Positions 43,680 through 55,552 of a DNA stretch of 64,000 nucleotides are shown here, piece after piece. Under the pieces are notes generated by a model. That model saw nothing but the letters and a program-made list of their open reading frames with translations, made no database searches and had not been told where the DNA came from. A program made the position numbers and the translations under genes. The stretch is from Coffea arabica (lineage: Eukaryota > Streptophyta > Magnoliopsida > Gentianales > Rubiaceae). The stretch covers positions 5,890,001 to 5,954,000 of the forward strand of contig NC_092310.1 in assembly GCF_036785885.1 (NCBI RefSeq), in the 5' to 3' direction. Position 1 is the stretch's first letter; every line of letters begins with the position of its first letter.

Positions 43680-45322
43680 GTATTATTCTTTATTATTTTT
43701 CTATTTTTTGAAAATTTTTTGAAAATTTTCTTTTGTTTACTTTTGTCTGATTTTGAGTTCTTTTTAGGTAATTATTTTTTGTTAGTTGGTGATTTGGGTT
43801 TACATAGTCAGAAATGAACATGTATGGTGCATTTAGATTTGATATTTTTTGGGGAGTTTTACAGTCCCTTTAGGGTACTATATGGATGAGATTAAAGGAT
43901 TGTAGCATTTTGTTGTTTTTTAAACTGAGTGTTAGAGGGTGGTTTTAGAGGATTAAGCCGTAGATTGATTAGGCTTTATAAATCATAGCTTGCTTTATTC
44001 GCTACCCGAATGTAGACTTGTATAATTTACTTTAGTACTTGGTAATCACTGGGAACTGATTCAGTTTGTTGAGTGTTATAAGAAGTACTGGTAGGCTTTG
44101 GCAGCATAGGGGTGTATTAATAATGAGTCGGACATGGATATTTGAGAGGTTTGAGTCATGGGGATTGTAGCTTTTGATGCATCTGTGATGTTGAATTGGT
44201 GATACAATCAGCACTAGTTTATCATGCTGTTGGATAGCAGTTAAAAGTTATCTTTTCGTGTGAGAGAGTATATAGACAAAATGCTGAAACTTTAATTTGT
44301 CTCCTTGTTGTGGTTGCCTTTGGTGAGGTTCTGACCTGATTTTGCATGATCCCTTAATCTGATTTCGAAGAAGTGCTTTGATCTGATGTACGAGTTTATA
44401 ACTTTGAACTTGGACAACATCTATGGTTATGTTTGTGTGAAATAAGATTAAATTTTGCTAGCATATGATTCTTTAGCTTAAGGGATGCTTGGTATCGAAC
44501 ACTATTCTGGCTGATCATGCTGGTGCTTCTACCATCATTTTCATAAAAGAGAGAAATTTAAGAATCTCTTATGCCTCTGAGCTCCTGAATCTGTGCACTT
44601 TTGTGTCTGCATCCACACTCGTCCCTTTTGTCGTGACAAATGCCCCTTGTAGTTGGTCAAACATAATATATATTATCTGATGTTTAAAGGAGAATGATTA
44701 ATCTGCTTAGTCATACTGTCTTTTGTTCAGTGCATTACTTGACAGTGTTGGTACTGTGATCACTACTGTATGTAATGTTGCCTGGACGACGAGCTTTAGT
44801 TTCAGCTTGTTGACAATATTGGCTGTTCAGGCACCAGTTAGTGATTGGGAGTACAATGCTACGCTCCCCAAAACTGCTTCAATGATTGATTTGGCTTAAA
44901 AAATAATGATGACTTGTTTAGCACTGACTTAAGTGAGGACCAGCTGAGGCAGAGACTTGGACACATGTCCCACACACCTTGTCAAGTAGGAAATTGCAGT
45001 ACATAGTTATGTCCAATATCTATAATTTTTTCCATCACATTTGATAGACCAAAGGCTATATTTCTAGCATGACATGATTTCCAGTAGGTTGAATTGCTTG
45101 AACGCAAACTATTTCCTGGGGTGTTATTATATTATTATTGTTGCAATTTTTTTCCTATCATTTTCCAATCTCAAATGCTCAAGAATTGGAAAAAAAATTT
45201 CTGTTTCCCCAGATCACTGGATACACTTTTCTTCATCCCTTCAATTTCTCGGCTGTTTTCTCTTCTTCTGAAGGATTGGCACTAACCTCTACTAAAGCAT
45301 AGCCAGACTGCTCCACCCAGAG
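43680..45322 (+). other. Noncoding interior of the CACTA element
   Basis: About 1.6 kb between the ATP synthase and MLO pieces. It is T-rich with intron-like composition and no conserved domain that I recognise. It may be intron or upstream sequence captured with the MLO exon. Confidence 0.4.
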
Positions 45323-45451
45323 ATGGCTGAAGGAAGTGGAAATGAGGAGACAACTCTTGAGCATACATCAACATGGGCAGTGGTAGTTGTTTATTTCATC
45401 TTGATTGCTGTTTCCATACTTATTGAACATGGTCTTCATCTTCTGGCTAAG
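45323..45451 (+). pseudogene. Captured first exon of an MLO-family gene
   Basis: 43 codons from ATG to an intact AAG/GTAAGT donor. They encode LEHTSTWAVVVVYFILIAVS followed by IEHGLHLLAK, which is the first membrane span of MLO proteins (seven-span membrane proteins; some are needed for powdery mildew susceptibility). No further MLO exon is seen before the element ends. The preceding 150 bp may be its 5' UTR. It is a fragment, not a working gene. Confidence 0.8.
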
Positions 45452-46887
45452 GTAAGTCATACATTTCTATTATGATTCTACTAATGTTTGAAGCACTAAA
45501 TGTGAAATTGCTATCTATTTTGAATGAGTATCTGTTTCTATGAAAACTTTGGCCAAATATGCATATGACAATAGTTTCTAATGAAGTTACAAACGATGCT
45601 GAACCTCTGGCATTATACCAAGAAGGTGTTAATCAAGTTAACTGGTTACACTTCTAAGCCCTTGCCTGTGGGCAGAATTTGAGCTAGCTTTATTCATCTG
45701 TAGCAAGAACTAATTTTGCATGCCAGTGCCATGCATTGTTGACTAACCTGTCGCATTCAGTGTTTGGACAGGTGGGAGTATATTGGCGGCACTTGGTTCC
45801 TTTCAGTAAATGTGGTTTTCAAAATCTGAGTAAGCTTTTACATCCACTCTACCTTTCAATATTCAACTTTTTTTCTTTTTTTCTCCCCATTTTTAGTCTG
45901 TTTTATCTCTCGATTAATAGGTTTGAGGAACATGGAACTTCTTATGTTCAAAGAAAATGCCCGTAAAGTACTTTACTGGTGCAAACAATTATCACATTAG
46001 ACAGAAATTCAAGGAGCTGACTTCACTTTGATTAGTTTGCTGACGGTATGGGTTGCTCGGTTTTAATATCCTGCTTTATAGGAGCCCAAACAATGTACTA
46101 TATATATACTATACCTCTCACGGATCGTTGCTAATATTGTACAATTACGTTACCTGACTTTTAGCATTTCTTTCAACTTGTTAGGGATGAGAGTTTTTTT
46201 GTTTGTGCACAAGAAAGTCTTTCAAGTTATTGTAAATGAGAATCTTTCGGTACTTTATTAGGATTTTAGTACTTGCTTTGAGCACTTGTTTGCGATTTTA
46301 GTACTTGCTATATTTGTACTTGTTATCGACTTTTAATTCAATGAATTATATTTGAGTATCGACTTTTTCTTTTAAATTGCTATATGCATTCTGCTCTTTG
46401 GGATAATTTTACAAGTCCCTTGGGATTCTGGTTGATGGAATGTACAGCAGGGAGGACTAATTGCAGGTTGCTTCCATATAAAAAAAAATAGGGAAAAAAC
46501 TCCTAGCAATTAAAAGTGTCAGCATAGCTTAGCTTCGAAAAACATTAATGACAAATGGGCATGTCGTCCAAAGCAGTGTAAATTCACATGGCTACGTGTC
46601 CTTAAAGCCATATATTAAGACAACTAAAGATGCCTTCATAAATTGGATATACTACTGATCCGCTACTGATGTTCTAATGCTATACGGACACTTTCGATTA
46701 TCACAAAAAAAAGTTTTTGTTGGCAGAGGGAATGCTATAGCAGCATGGTTTTCCTGACACGTTTGAATGTTGCTAAAGATTTGAGGCTATCCCCACATTG
46801 GAAGGGACAACACTCGCCCTAGGTGTGAGGATAGATAAAATGTCAGGTTAGATTATCTATACTGACACTTTTAAATGCCGCTAAAGG
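45452..46887 (+). other. Noncoding 3' part of the CACTA element
   Basis: After the MLO donor come intron-like sequence and then the subterminal region, with TGTCAG/GACAC-type short motifs (for example near 46515 and 46840-46870) that could be transposase-binding repeats. No supported open frame. Confidence 0.4.
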
Positions 46888-47140
46888 CCATTTTTGTTGT
46901 AGTGTGTTGTTTATTTCAAAAATTTTGTCCTACATCGGAAAACTAATGGGACCTCTCAAGGTTTATAATGTTGGGCCTCTTATTGGGCTTGTGTCAATTT
47001 GGCAACAAGTGTGGGCTCGTGCGCATGTGGAGGCGGCTTGAGTTGGGCCATTTCAGTACAAATTGATGGATTTGCCCTCCCTTCCCCGTGCGCACGGCCA
47101 TTAAATACGACTCAAAGTGATTTTGCTGCGAGCAAGAATA

Positions 47141-47540
47141 AAATTTTACTTTTATATTTTTACAAATCAAAGTTTGACTTTTTCCCCGAGAATCTCATCG
47201 GTTACAAGAGTTATGCCTGTTCCCAACGTTCTTTTCTATTATACGAGAAATTAGCCCACGTTTTGTTATGTTATCAGATGTTATCCTCTCCAACGTATAC
47301 TTTCTAATGCCTATAAATAGTAACCATTCCCCTTTGAAAAATTTTTTACTTCTATATTTTTACAAATCAAAGTTTGACTCTTTCCCCGAGAATCTCATCG
47401 GTTACGAGAGTCGGTGCACGTTCACAATGTTCTTTTCTGTTATACGAGAAATTAGCCCACGTTGTGTTATGTTATCAGATGTTATCCTTTCTAATGTATA
47501 CTTTCTGATGCCTATAAATAGTAACCATTCCCCTTTGAAA
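47141..47540 (+). repeat. 200-bp tandem duplication containing a TATA box
   Basis: Copy 1 (47141-47340) and copy 2 (47341-47540) share nearly all sequence, including CCCCGAGAATCTCATCGG, ACGAGAAATTAGCCCACG and CTATAAATAGTAACC. Each therefore holds its own TATAAATA (about 47312-47319 and 47513-47520). Confidence 0.9.
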
Positions 47541-47839
47541 AATTACACCAATTCTTCCCCTGACAGTAGATACCTTCCTGTCTGCTTTCTTCTTCTACTT
47601 CTACTTCTTCTTCCTCCACTGCTGGATTTACATTACATTTGCTAGTTCTGATCTTTCTTGTTTATAATAGGAAGAAGGCTTATTTAATCTTGGGGAAACA
47701 TTTCAACCTCCTGAAATAGTTTCTTAGGACAGTTCTATAAAGCATGACTCAAGCTACATTACATTAATTTTAGTTAACATTGTTTTGTAGCTATTTTCCA
47801 ACAATCTAAGAAACTATGGCCTCCCCAATGTTAACACCT

Positions 47840-48240
47840 CACAACCGGCATCGACATCAGTTGCAATTGTATTATCTTTGGCTAAACCTTTTCCAGACGT
47901 CTTCGAAATTGAAGTTTTTGCCAATGAAAACTTCAAAAGGTGGCAAGAACGTGTGCACTCTCTACTCGACATTCATGGAGTGGCCTATGCACTGACAAAA
48001 ACACAACCAACTACAACTATGGATGTCAAGACGCAAGAATCCTGACAATATGCTAATAAGATGCCACCAAACAAAAATTCGTCGTGGGAAAGTACAATCA
48101 ATGGCAGATGACATAAGACAAAGAAATGAAGGTACAAATTATGAAGTACCAAATGCTGCTCAAGGATCTCAAAAATGAAGACATAATTTGCCTAAAAAAT
48201 TTGCTGCTGGCATGCTAATTGAAAAGTTACTCGAATCATA
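47840..48240 (+). pseudogene. Copia-type gag remnant
   Basis: One frame reads FEIEVFANENFKRWQERVHS then DIHGVAYALTKTQP, matching the start of Ty1/copia gag (the FxRWQxRV motif). A stop follows after VKTQES, then further similar pieces (MKYQMLLKDLKNEDI). The nearest ATG (47816) is out of frame. It is not functional. Confidence 0.72.
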
Positions 48241-48243
48241 GAC

Positions 48244-49840
48244 TGTGATGGCCCCACCTCCCCCTAGGGTTTACCCTAGGATTTAGTGAGTCGCCTGCCC
48301 AACTCTCGCCAGGACTCATTCATGCTTAATTCGAGAAAAGAACTTACAACCATAAAAAAGAAATAAAACAACGATTTCAAACTTAGCATATACACTGATG
48401 CTCAAATCCAACTACAAGTCTCATACATGCCCAAATACATTAAAATGTTTACAATCCAAGTACAATCAATCCCTAGTCGGGTGCTAGTGCGAGAACAATT
48501 GCAAAATTCAAAAAAACTAGACCACACTAGTTTGTACAAGTCTCACGCCTCGCTCGTACCCTTGTAAGGAAAACAAATGGTGTGGAATGAGCTAAAAGCC
48601 CAGTGAGATTCCAAATAGCAAGTTGACCATTATTTAAAAGTACAAGTATCAATGTAGAAAAATAGCGAGCATAACAAGTTAATAAAAGTGAGCAATAACA
48701 CTTCAAGTAGCAAATCTCAAAATGGGTGAGTTTAAAAGTTTTTCAAAAGAAACAATAACGCAATGAGTAACGATCATGTCAAAATATACGGATACAGATG
48801 GCTCTCAAGAGCCAAGTTCCGGTTGCTTCACCAGAGCTTGATCAAGTAGTAGTTGACACTCTGTCAACTTTCAAGTAAAGGAACCAGTCCAGTAGAGCAC
48901 CACTTAGCTACAATCTCCGTTCACCAACCAAACCCCCTACTGGGTCCAAAATCCTCAATAAACACTGTTAGTAATACTCAAGTATACCAATTAGTCGAGA
49001 AAATAGCACTCCACTCGACAAAACTAATGACCCAGGGTTCGTTAGTGAATCGACCAAGCCCTTGCCGTCTCGACTCGACCAACTAGCCACAGGGTTTCTG
49101 GAATTCCAGACAAGATACAACTCATACGCATGTATATCAATTCAATTGAAATCATTGAACAAAAATATATCACATTAGAACAAGTGCGATAAAGTACACT
49201 CTTGCCCTATCAATCCACTCATATATCATGTAATCACATTGGTCAAGTATTAAACACAAATGTCAAATTCAATCAGGTATTCAGAAGCACTCACCAAAGA
49301 TGTAGTGCCTTAACGGGTCACGGTCAGGTATTACTCCTTGTTGGGAGTCCAAATCTGCGATAAAACATCGTTGACGAGTTTTGAAAATCAACTAAGGTTC
49401 GAAACTTAAACGTTTCGTTTAACAAGAATCAAGTAATTGAAACTCATTTAGAGAATATTCGTAAAACTCTTGCTCGCTTTTCAAACTGTAAAACTTTGAA
49501 ACAATTATACTTTTAAATACCGGAGCGTTAGGTGACAACTAATGTCTCCAATCATAACATGCTTGAGCGTTGGGTGATAGCCAACGACTCCACTCGTGAA
49601 TACTTGAACACTTGGGGTCCTAAGTCTAGATCATGAATACTTGAATACTTGGGGCTCTAAACCTAACCCCATGGCTAGTTGGTCGAATCGAGCCAGTAAA
49701 GGGTTTGGTCGAGGAGATTGACGAACGGTGGGTACTTGTTTGGATTTCGGGTCCAATAGGGGGATGATCGATTGATGGAAATTAGCGATTAAGTGGTGAT
49801 CTACGGACATTATAATTCCATGGTTGACGGGGTGTCAACA
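48244..49840 (+). repeat. LTR-like sequence, probable gypsy (Tekay/Del-type)
   Basis: Starts TGTGATGGCCCCACCTCCCC and ends GGTGTCAACA, with CCTGCCCAACTCTCGCCAGG near the start as in plant chromovirus LTRs I recall. No target duplication was found, so the ends are uncertain. No coding frame is supported. Confidence 0.45.
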
Positions 49841-50395
49841 GATCCTGGACAAACTGCTGTGGAATCTGCTCCTGAGAGCAGATTATATTCTTTTACTTGA
49901 ATGTGTTCCTTACTGTACCTTGATACATGATCTATCTGGATATTACATGCTTCCTGACATATGCGTTCATGTCATAATGTGACTCTATCATGTCTGATAG
50001 TTTGCTTGCATGTATTCTTGGAAACTTGCTGGACTTTTAGCTCATTCCATTAGTTTGTTTTCCTTACAGGGGGCGAGAACGTGAGAGTGGGAGTTAGAGA
50101 AGATGGAATCTTTGTCTAAATTTTATTAGTTGCTCGTGTGAGCACTTCTTAGCTCCATATCGGATTCGCTTAGTTTTACTTTGTATGCTTAGAGCCATGG
50201 CTATATTTAGGGATGATTTGGGCATATGATGTCCCTAATTGTACGTATCTAAGGTTGGGATTGCTATTGCTCTTGTTGTTGAGGTTATTGTTTTGTAAAT
50301 TTTGTGGTGCGTGAATGAGTTCTAACGAAAGTTGGACAGACGGTCCGCCAAACCCTTGGGTACACCCTAGGGGGAGGTGTAGTGAATTTTTAGTA
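49841..50395 (-). repeat. Inverted partial copy of a related LTR
   Basis: Read on the minus strand, 50378-50300 gives CACCTCCCCCTAGGGTGTAC and then GTCTGTCCAACTTTCG, clearly related to 48253-48320 on the plus strand. So two related LTR starts face outward from a joint near 49840. Confidence 0.5.
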
Positions 50396-50439
50396 ATTAA
50401 GTTAAAAGGGGTGAAGGAAGTTCCCACGATACTAAAGGA

Positions 50440-50672
50440 AAACGTAAAGTGATTAGTAAAGATGAACTTGCTATGAAGAATAAAGGTAAGAAGAAAAGAA
50501 AGAATGGACGCTTCAAGAAGAGATGCGTAGCTGCTAAGTGTGAAACCTGTAACAAAATTCATACTGGATTATGTTATTTGAAAACTGATGCATGTCTTAG
50601 ATGTGGCCAACTTGGACATCAAGTGAGAAACTGCCCAAGACAAATGAATTTTGCGATGGTGAAGCCGCTGTA
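50440..50672 (+). pseudogene. Gypsy gag fragment with CCHC zinc knuckle
   Basis: About 75 codons rich in Lys/Arg, then CETCNKIHTGLC and the knuckle CLRCGQLGHQVRNC, typical of the nucleocapsid end of chromovirus gag. No protease or pol follows. It is an isolated fragment. Confidence 0.72.
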
Positions 50673-51299
50673 ATAGTTAAAGTTAGCAATTAGTGATGTT
50701 TTGGTTGAAATAGTTGTATTTATTGGACTATGTGTTATGCAAACTTTATGTAGTAAGTTGTATCACCATCAGAAACAGTGAACTTGGTGCCTGATGGTTT
50801 AGTTAGTAACATTAAATGTCTATAGTTAAGCAGCATTGAATCTCTATTCATGAATTAATTATCATAATTTAGTCTTGAATTTAAGCGAGAATTCTTTATT
50901 TGTGGTTCGAAAGGAAGAAATTTTGGTTAGAAAGGGTGATTCGGGTCTAGTGATACAATAATAAAAATGAAAAGGGCCTTACGTTGTCGATGATTTGTCA
51001 ATGCACAGTGTATGAGTTTAAGGGCTAGTAAGAGTAGTAACCAAGTTGCGTAATTATGGTTTCTTCTTATCAACGAGTCCTATGTTCCTCTCACCTTGCA
51101 CATTTCAATACCTTCATTGATCTTTCTTAGCATGTTAATTTAACTATTACGTTATTAAGATTTTTCGTCTAGATAAGTTCGTGGTAGTGGCATGAGTGAG
51201 GGGAAGCTCTTGAGAAATAGAGAAAACCCTATACAAAACGAGTTCTGTGAGCAAATGTGAGAATTTCGAGGATGAAATTCTTTTAAGGGTCAGAGAGTA
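50673..51299 (+). other. Decayed gypsy internal sequence
   Basis: No intact frame. It ends with GAATTTCGAGGATGAAATTC, which resembles the last codons of gypsy pol (a FEDEIL-type ending) just before a 3' LTR. Most of pol appears deleted. Confidence 0.45.
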
Positions 51300-52911
51300 T
51301 GAGGACCCGAAAATTATTTTATATTTTATTTTATTTCTTTGAATGCATTTTCTTTACTTTAATTTATTGCCTTAATTTTCTAGATATTTTTATATATAAG
51401 TCAAGTTTTTAAATCATTTTTCCTTGTATAAGTTAGTACATGTTAAGTTCATGATGCATTATAGAAGTGGGACCCACTAGTATGTTGCGTAATAAATTTA
51501 GTGAACAAAAATTGATAATTTATTAAAGGGTTTATGTGATTAGCAGTGGTAAGAGTGGATTAGAGGAAAACAATATGGATTAGTCAGATAAGACATAGGA
51601 AAGACAAGAAGATAAGCTTGAAACTCTACGGCAACACTTGTCGGCAATCCAAGGCACCTTTGACTAAAACTAGTTTTAGTCTTCATCTTGGAAAAAAAAT
51701 TGACCAAAAATTTCATTCCCTTTCTTACCTCTTGGCCGACTCCTTGGAAAAGAAAAGGAGAGAAAATAAACTCCATTTCCAACCTAGAAATTCTTGCTTG
51801 AATCTTGAGATTTCACCATAAGCTTGCAATCCAATCCATAGGAAGTAACTTTAAAGAAAGAGGAAGACCTTGGGTGGAGGAATTTGGGGGAAAAAGGAAG
51901 TTTTGGTTGCTCTTCTTCATAGGATTAAAGGTAATCATGGCTTGAAACCATTTCTTCTCTTTTAACTTGCATTTGAGTGAATTTAAGGCTTGATTTTTGG
52001 TGGATTCTATGAAAAATTTCATAGTTTGTGTAGTGGTTTGGAGATTCTATAGTATTTATGCCCTCTCTAACATTTTCCTTTACATTACACGGATTTTTCT
52101 CTTTAGGCTTCAATAAATTTCTGGTTTGGGATAGATTCTAAAGTTTGATTATATAATATAGGAATGTCTCTCAGGTTTCTGAGAAGAAGTATATGTGTAC
52201 CTCATATACTCCCAAAGAAGTTTCTGAATTAGGGAAAAAATATTAGTTAGATGAGTCTATCAGTTTCAACTTTCAAACTGCAGTTGAACCTGAATTCTCT
52301 GTTCCAGAATTTTAAACTTGAAACAGCCTAAATCGACAAGGAACTGCCAAATTTGATCTAAATCAGATGTCTAAAAACATGGTGGGAAATTTCCATCAGT
52401 TATCACCCTTCCATACTGAACAACAATATTGATAAAAATTGTCCAAATTGTCAACTCTTTTGCCTGGTAACTTAATGGGATACATTCATCCATATGGAGT
52501 TTCAAGCCCATCCAGAGTTGAGACCACATTCATCAATTTTCAGTGTGGCCCACCTACCCTTTCTCAATCAAACCGTGGAAACACCAAAAGAATACTATTC
52601 CACTTAAGCTCCACTTCAACACTTTCAGACCACCAGAATTTCTCTCCCGGTTAACCTCTACTTTATATCAATTGATCTTTTTCATCAAATTTTGGTTGTT
52701 TCCAGCGCCTCTTCAACCTCATAGGCCTGTGCTTTCTCCTCCACTTCTAAAGCACACACATCAATTTGAGTCCTAATTTTCCTAGTGGTGGTGGAGTTGT
52801 TGGACTTAGGCAAAATTTGGTTGCTTCCAGTGCCTATTTGATGGCCTCTGTCAATTGGGGAGTTCTGACTTTCTTTCAATCCTTGAATAGGAACTTGGGG
52901 CATGGGCAACT
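51300..52911 (+). repeat. Probable gypsy 3' LTR remnant
   Basis: Begins TGAGGACCCGAAAATT immediately after the pol-like end. The following 1.6 kb is noncoding with LTR-like composition. The far end cannot be fixed because the TRIM insertion and decay obscure it. Confidence 0.4.
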
Positions 52912-53577
52912 TGTTAGATTCATAAGTAAAGAATTATGTCCCACATTGGTCCGAGAGATAGAGAAAGAGGGGTTAATATGTAAGGGCTCAAGACCTAAAG
53001 GCTTAAGCTTTTGGGTCAGAATTGAGTTCCTAACTTACATATTGGGTTCTTTGGTGGACTCTTTCGAGATGTTTCTCCCTATCAAATTGGTATCAGAACT
53101 TCAGATTGCGAGACTGGGCTACTCATGGGCAAGTGAATTCTTCTCAGAGTTGGCCCAGTAAAAATTCTCTTTTTGGTGGTAGACCAAAATGCCAAGAAAT
53201 TTGGTTGGTGTTAGACCAAACAGCCAAAGGTTAGTAGGGATCCAGAATGCAGTTTGGATCTTAAAGAAGAGTAGGTCCATGTTTGGGAGAAGATATGACC
53301 TTAAGTGATAAGGTGGGTTTGCGTTGAGTATTAAAGTGAGTTCAAAGAAGGGCTTGTAAATTTGGGTTTAATGTGGGGGTTACTCATGAAGGGGGAGATT
53401 TGTTAGATTCATGAGTAAAAGATTATGTCCCACATTGGTCCGAGAGATGGAGAAAGAGCGATTAATATGTAAGTAAGAGCTCAGGACCTAAAGGCTTAAA
53501 CTTTTGGGTCACAATTGGATTCCTGACTGACATATTGGACTCTTTGGTGGACTTTCTCAAGGTGTTTCTCACTATCA
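52912..53577 (+). mobile_element. TRIM (terminal-repeat retrotransposon in miniature)
   Basis: A 666-bp element with direct terminal repeats 52912-53084 (173 bp) and 53401-53577 (177 bp), both starting TGTTAGATTCAT and ending CTATCA. A primer binding site TGGTATCAGAAC (53088-53099), complementary to the initiator tRNA-Met end, follows the first repeat; a polypurine tract GAAGGGGGAGAT (53388-53399) precedes the second. Flanks CAACT (52907-52911) and CTACT (53578-53582) look like a target duplication with one change. The repeats differ at about 20 sites, so it is old. It encodes nothing and would rely on another element's enzymes. Confidence 0.85.
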
Positions 53578-55552
53578 CTACTGATTCTTACCTGCTGGCT
53601 CTGATCGAAATTGGGATAGGCACGATTTGGTTAGGAACTCTTGCTGCCTTCTTTGTAGTTTTCACAAAGCATAACGATTTTGGAGATAGGCATGTGAAGT
53701 AATTTTGGATGCTTCGCAAGACTCCAAGTTGATGATCACCTCATCATAAGCTGTTTTTTGCATCAGAGCCAGAAAACAGATTTGTGGTTTTAAGAGGAAT
53801 ATTATTTATTTTGTGTAGAAGTACCCAACCATGGAGTATACTTTGTGAAGTCAATTTCCAAGAAGTTGACTCTCATATTTTTGGAAGAAAGGAACAATAT
53901 TTTTCAAACTTTAAATAAAAAATGAAATATTTGCTTAAATAACTCATCCATCAAAAATTACAGATTATTATTTTTTAATTACTATTGTATTGACTAATGA
54001 TCCTTTCATGATTATAAGCTATTGAAGTCCAGAAAACTTCACATTCTGTCTTGATTCTCATGAATGGTGTGTCAAGGAAATTAGAATCTCCCTATAATTA
54101 GTAGGTTTTAAGGTCTTTTGAGAGTCACTTACCAATAACTATGATATAGTGCTGTGAATAGACAGGCATGCAGGATTGTAAAGATCAATCTGAAAAATTT
54201 CAATTGACCTTATGTGTCTAATGGGCTTGATACGATTCTTGGTACATCAAAATGAACCGAGAACGTGAATCACAAGCCCTAAATCTAGATTAAGGTATAA
54301 CGTTTGGGGATGGATGTCTCAATCTATCTTGGACTGCTCAAGAAAGATTAACACTTGTAGAAGGATGGCACAATCAAGGTGAATACTTGATTGATAAGTT
54401 GACGAAACATCTTAGGTCAACTCTAAGATGTTCAAGAACGACTTTCACAAACCAAGAGAGCTCTTTCTCAGAAGAAAGAATCTGAAAATTTTCTCAATAT
54501 TATTCACTTGTGAAAAACGTTAAAAACTAAGGCACATTTATAGCATTTTACACGACCCAACTCCTAATCAAACTAGAACTCAATTAACTAAATATTAACT
54601 ACTAAGAATGGACTCTTAAAATTTGGCCAACATGGCATTAATATGGCTTACTGTGGTCAACATGGCCTTAAGCCATTTATTTCCATCAACTAATGACTCA
54701 CTAATTCCCAAACTAATCACGGATTAATCTGAAAATTTGCTAACAAAATAACAACACTAACAACTGTAAAGCTAAGCCAAACTAACAAGTAAAGGAAACG
54801 ACACTTGACTTGATGATCAACAGCCTGATGATCACAAACTCGGTCTAAACAACTTGAACTACTTTATTGCTGGCAAGATTCCATATCAGGGCTAGGTAGA
54901 GATTGGGCTTATATATGAGGCTCAATTTAAATATGAGCCAAGTTTTGACTTCATTAAATTTAGCCCTAATTAACGCTCAGTCAAAACAATTATATGTAAT
55001 AGAATATATAATTAATAATCATATTAGTATAGTTTGTAATATATATAAATATAAATCAAGGTAATAAGATACAATGTGATAATTATATCACATTATATAA
55101 TGTGATATTTATATCGGTATGTAGACAAAATTATGTGATAATTGTGAGCTAATAGGTCGAAAATCCTAATGCTTTTGCGAGCTGAGTATGCGCCCCACAA
55201 GGTAAGTCCAAAGCCCGAAATTTATCACTTTAGCCTTTTTTGGATAAGTTAAGTTTGAACTTGTCAAAACCTAACAAAATCTAACTCAAAAAACCCAGTT
55301 GACAACTTTACCGACATACCTCATAAGTCATACCACAACTAACAAATAGGTTTAAGGCAATTTGAAGTGCTTATAGAAAGCTATGTCTGGGCAAATATAC
55401 TTATCTGAATGGAGTCAATGGGCGATTATGAAGATGGCTTAGGTTGTTGACCACCGGTCAGCACCGGTCCATGGTAGGAATGGCAACGGGGCAGGGAACC
55501 ACTCCCCCGTCCCCCACTCCTTCCCCTCCCCCCGCCTCGCTTCCCCCGCGGG
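53578..55552. other. Intergenic, mostly unassigned, AT-rich in part
   Basis: I see no supported gene. A 38-codon open tail near 53585-53701 contains a hydrophobic stretch (TIWLGTLAAFFVVFT) and ends in TAA; it might be the last exon of a lost membrane-protein gene, but I do not recognise it. 54950-55140 is very AT-rich with palindromes. 55476-55552 is a C/G-rich tract (AATGGCAACGGGGCAGGG...) of a type often seen at decayed DNA transposons. Confidence 0.35.
55073..55094. repeat. Palindrome AATGTGATA / TATCACATT
   Basis: Nine-base perfect arms around ATTA, followed at about 55099 by another AATGTGATAT copy. The setting is AT-rich and noncoding. It might be part of a decayed MITE; no function is claimed. 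Confidence 0.7.

Larger units (their letters stand above)
42490..46904. mobile_element. Non-autonomous CACTA element carrying host gene pieces
   Basis: A 4,415-bp element with perfect 17-bp terminal inverted repeats CACTACAACAAAAATGG (42490-42506) and its complement (46888-46904), flanked by 3-bp duplications TGT (42487-42489 and 46905-46907). CACTA ends and a 3-bp duplication are diagnostic of En/Spm-type elements. No transposase is seen, so it must depend on another copy. Inside are 5' gene pieces of ORC2, ATP synthase subunit e and MLO, all on the plus strand, with exon-intron borders intact. The rest is noncoding, apparently intronic or subterminal sequence. Confidence 0.92.
46905..48240 (+). 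mobile_element. Degenerate Ty1/copia-type remnant (LTR-like part and gag)
   Basis: Begins TGTTGTTTATTTC right at the CACTA edge, contains promoter-like sequence with a 200-bp tandem duplication, and leads into a copia-type gag. TG at its start suggests an LTR 5' end, but I could not define the LTR end or a clear primer binding site. It breaks off at 48243 against another LTR-like sequence. Confidence 0.5.

Noticed and set aside
46905..47140. Cassandra-type TRIM because of the CCTACATCGGAAAA motif
   Set aside because: No 5S rRNA promoter sequence and no matching second LTR nearby.
53585..53701. Last exon of a membrane-protein gene
   Set aside because: Only about 38 codons with one hydrophobic stretch; no recognisable family and no other exon found.
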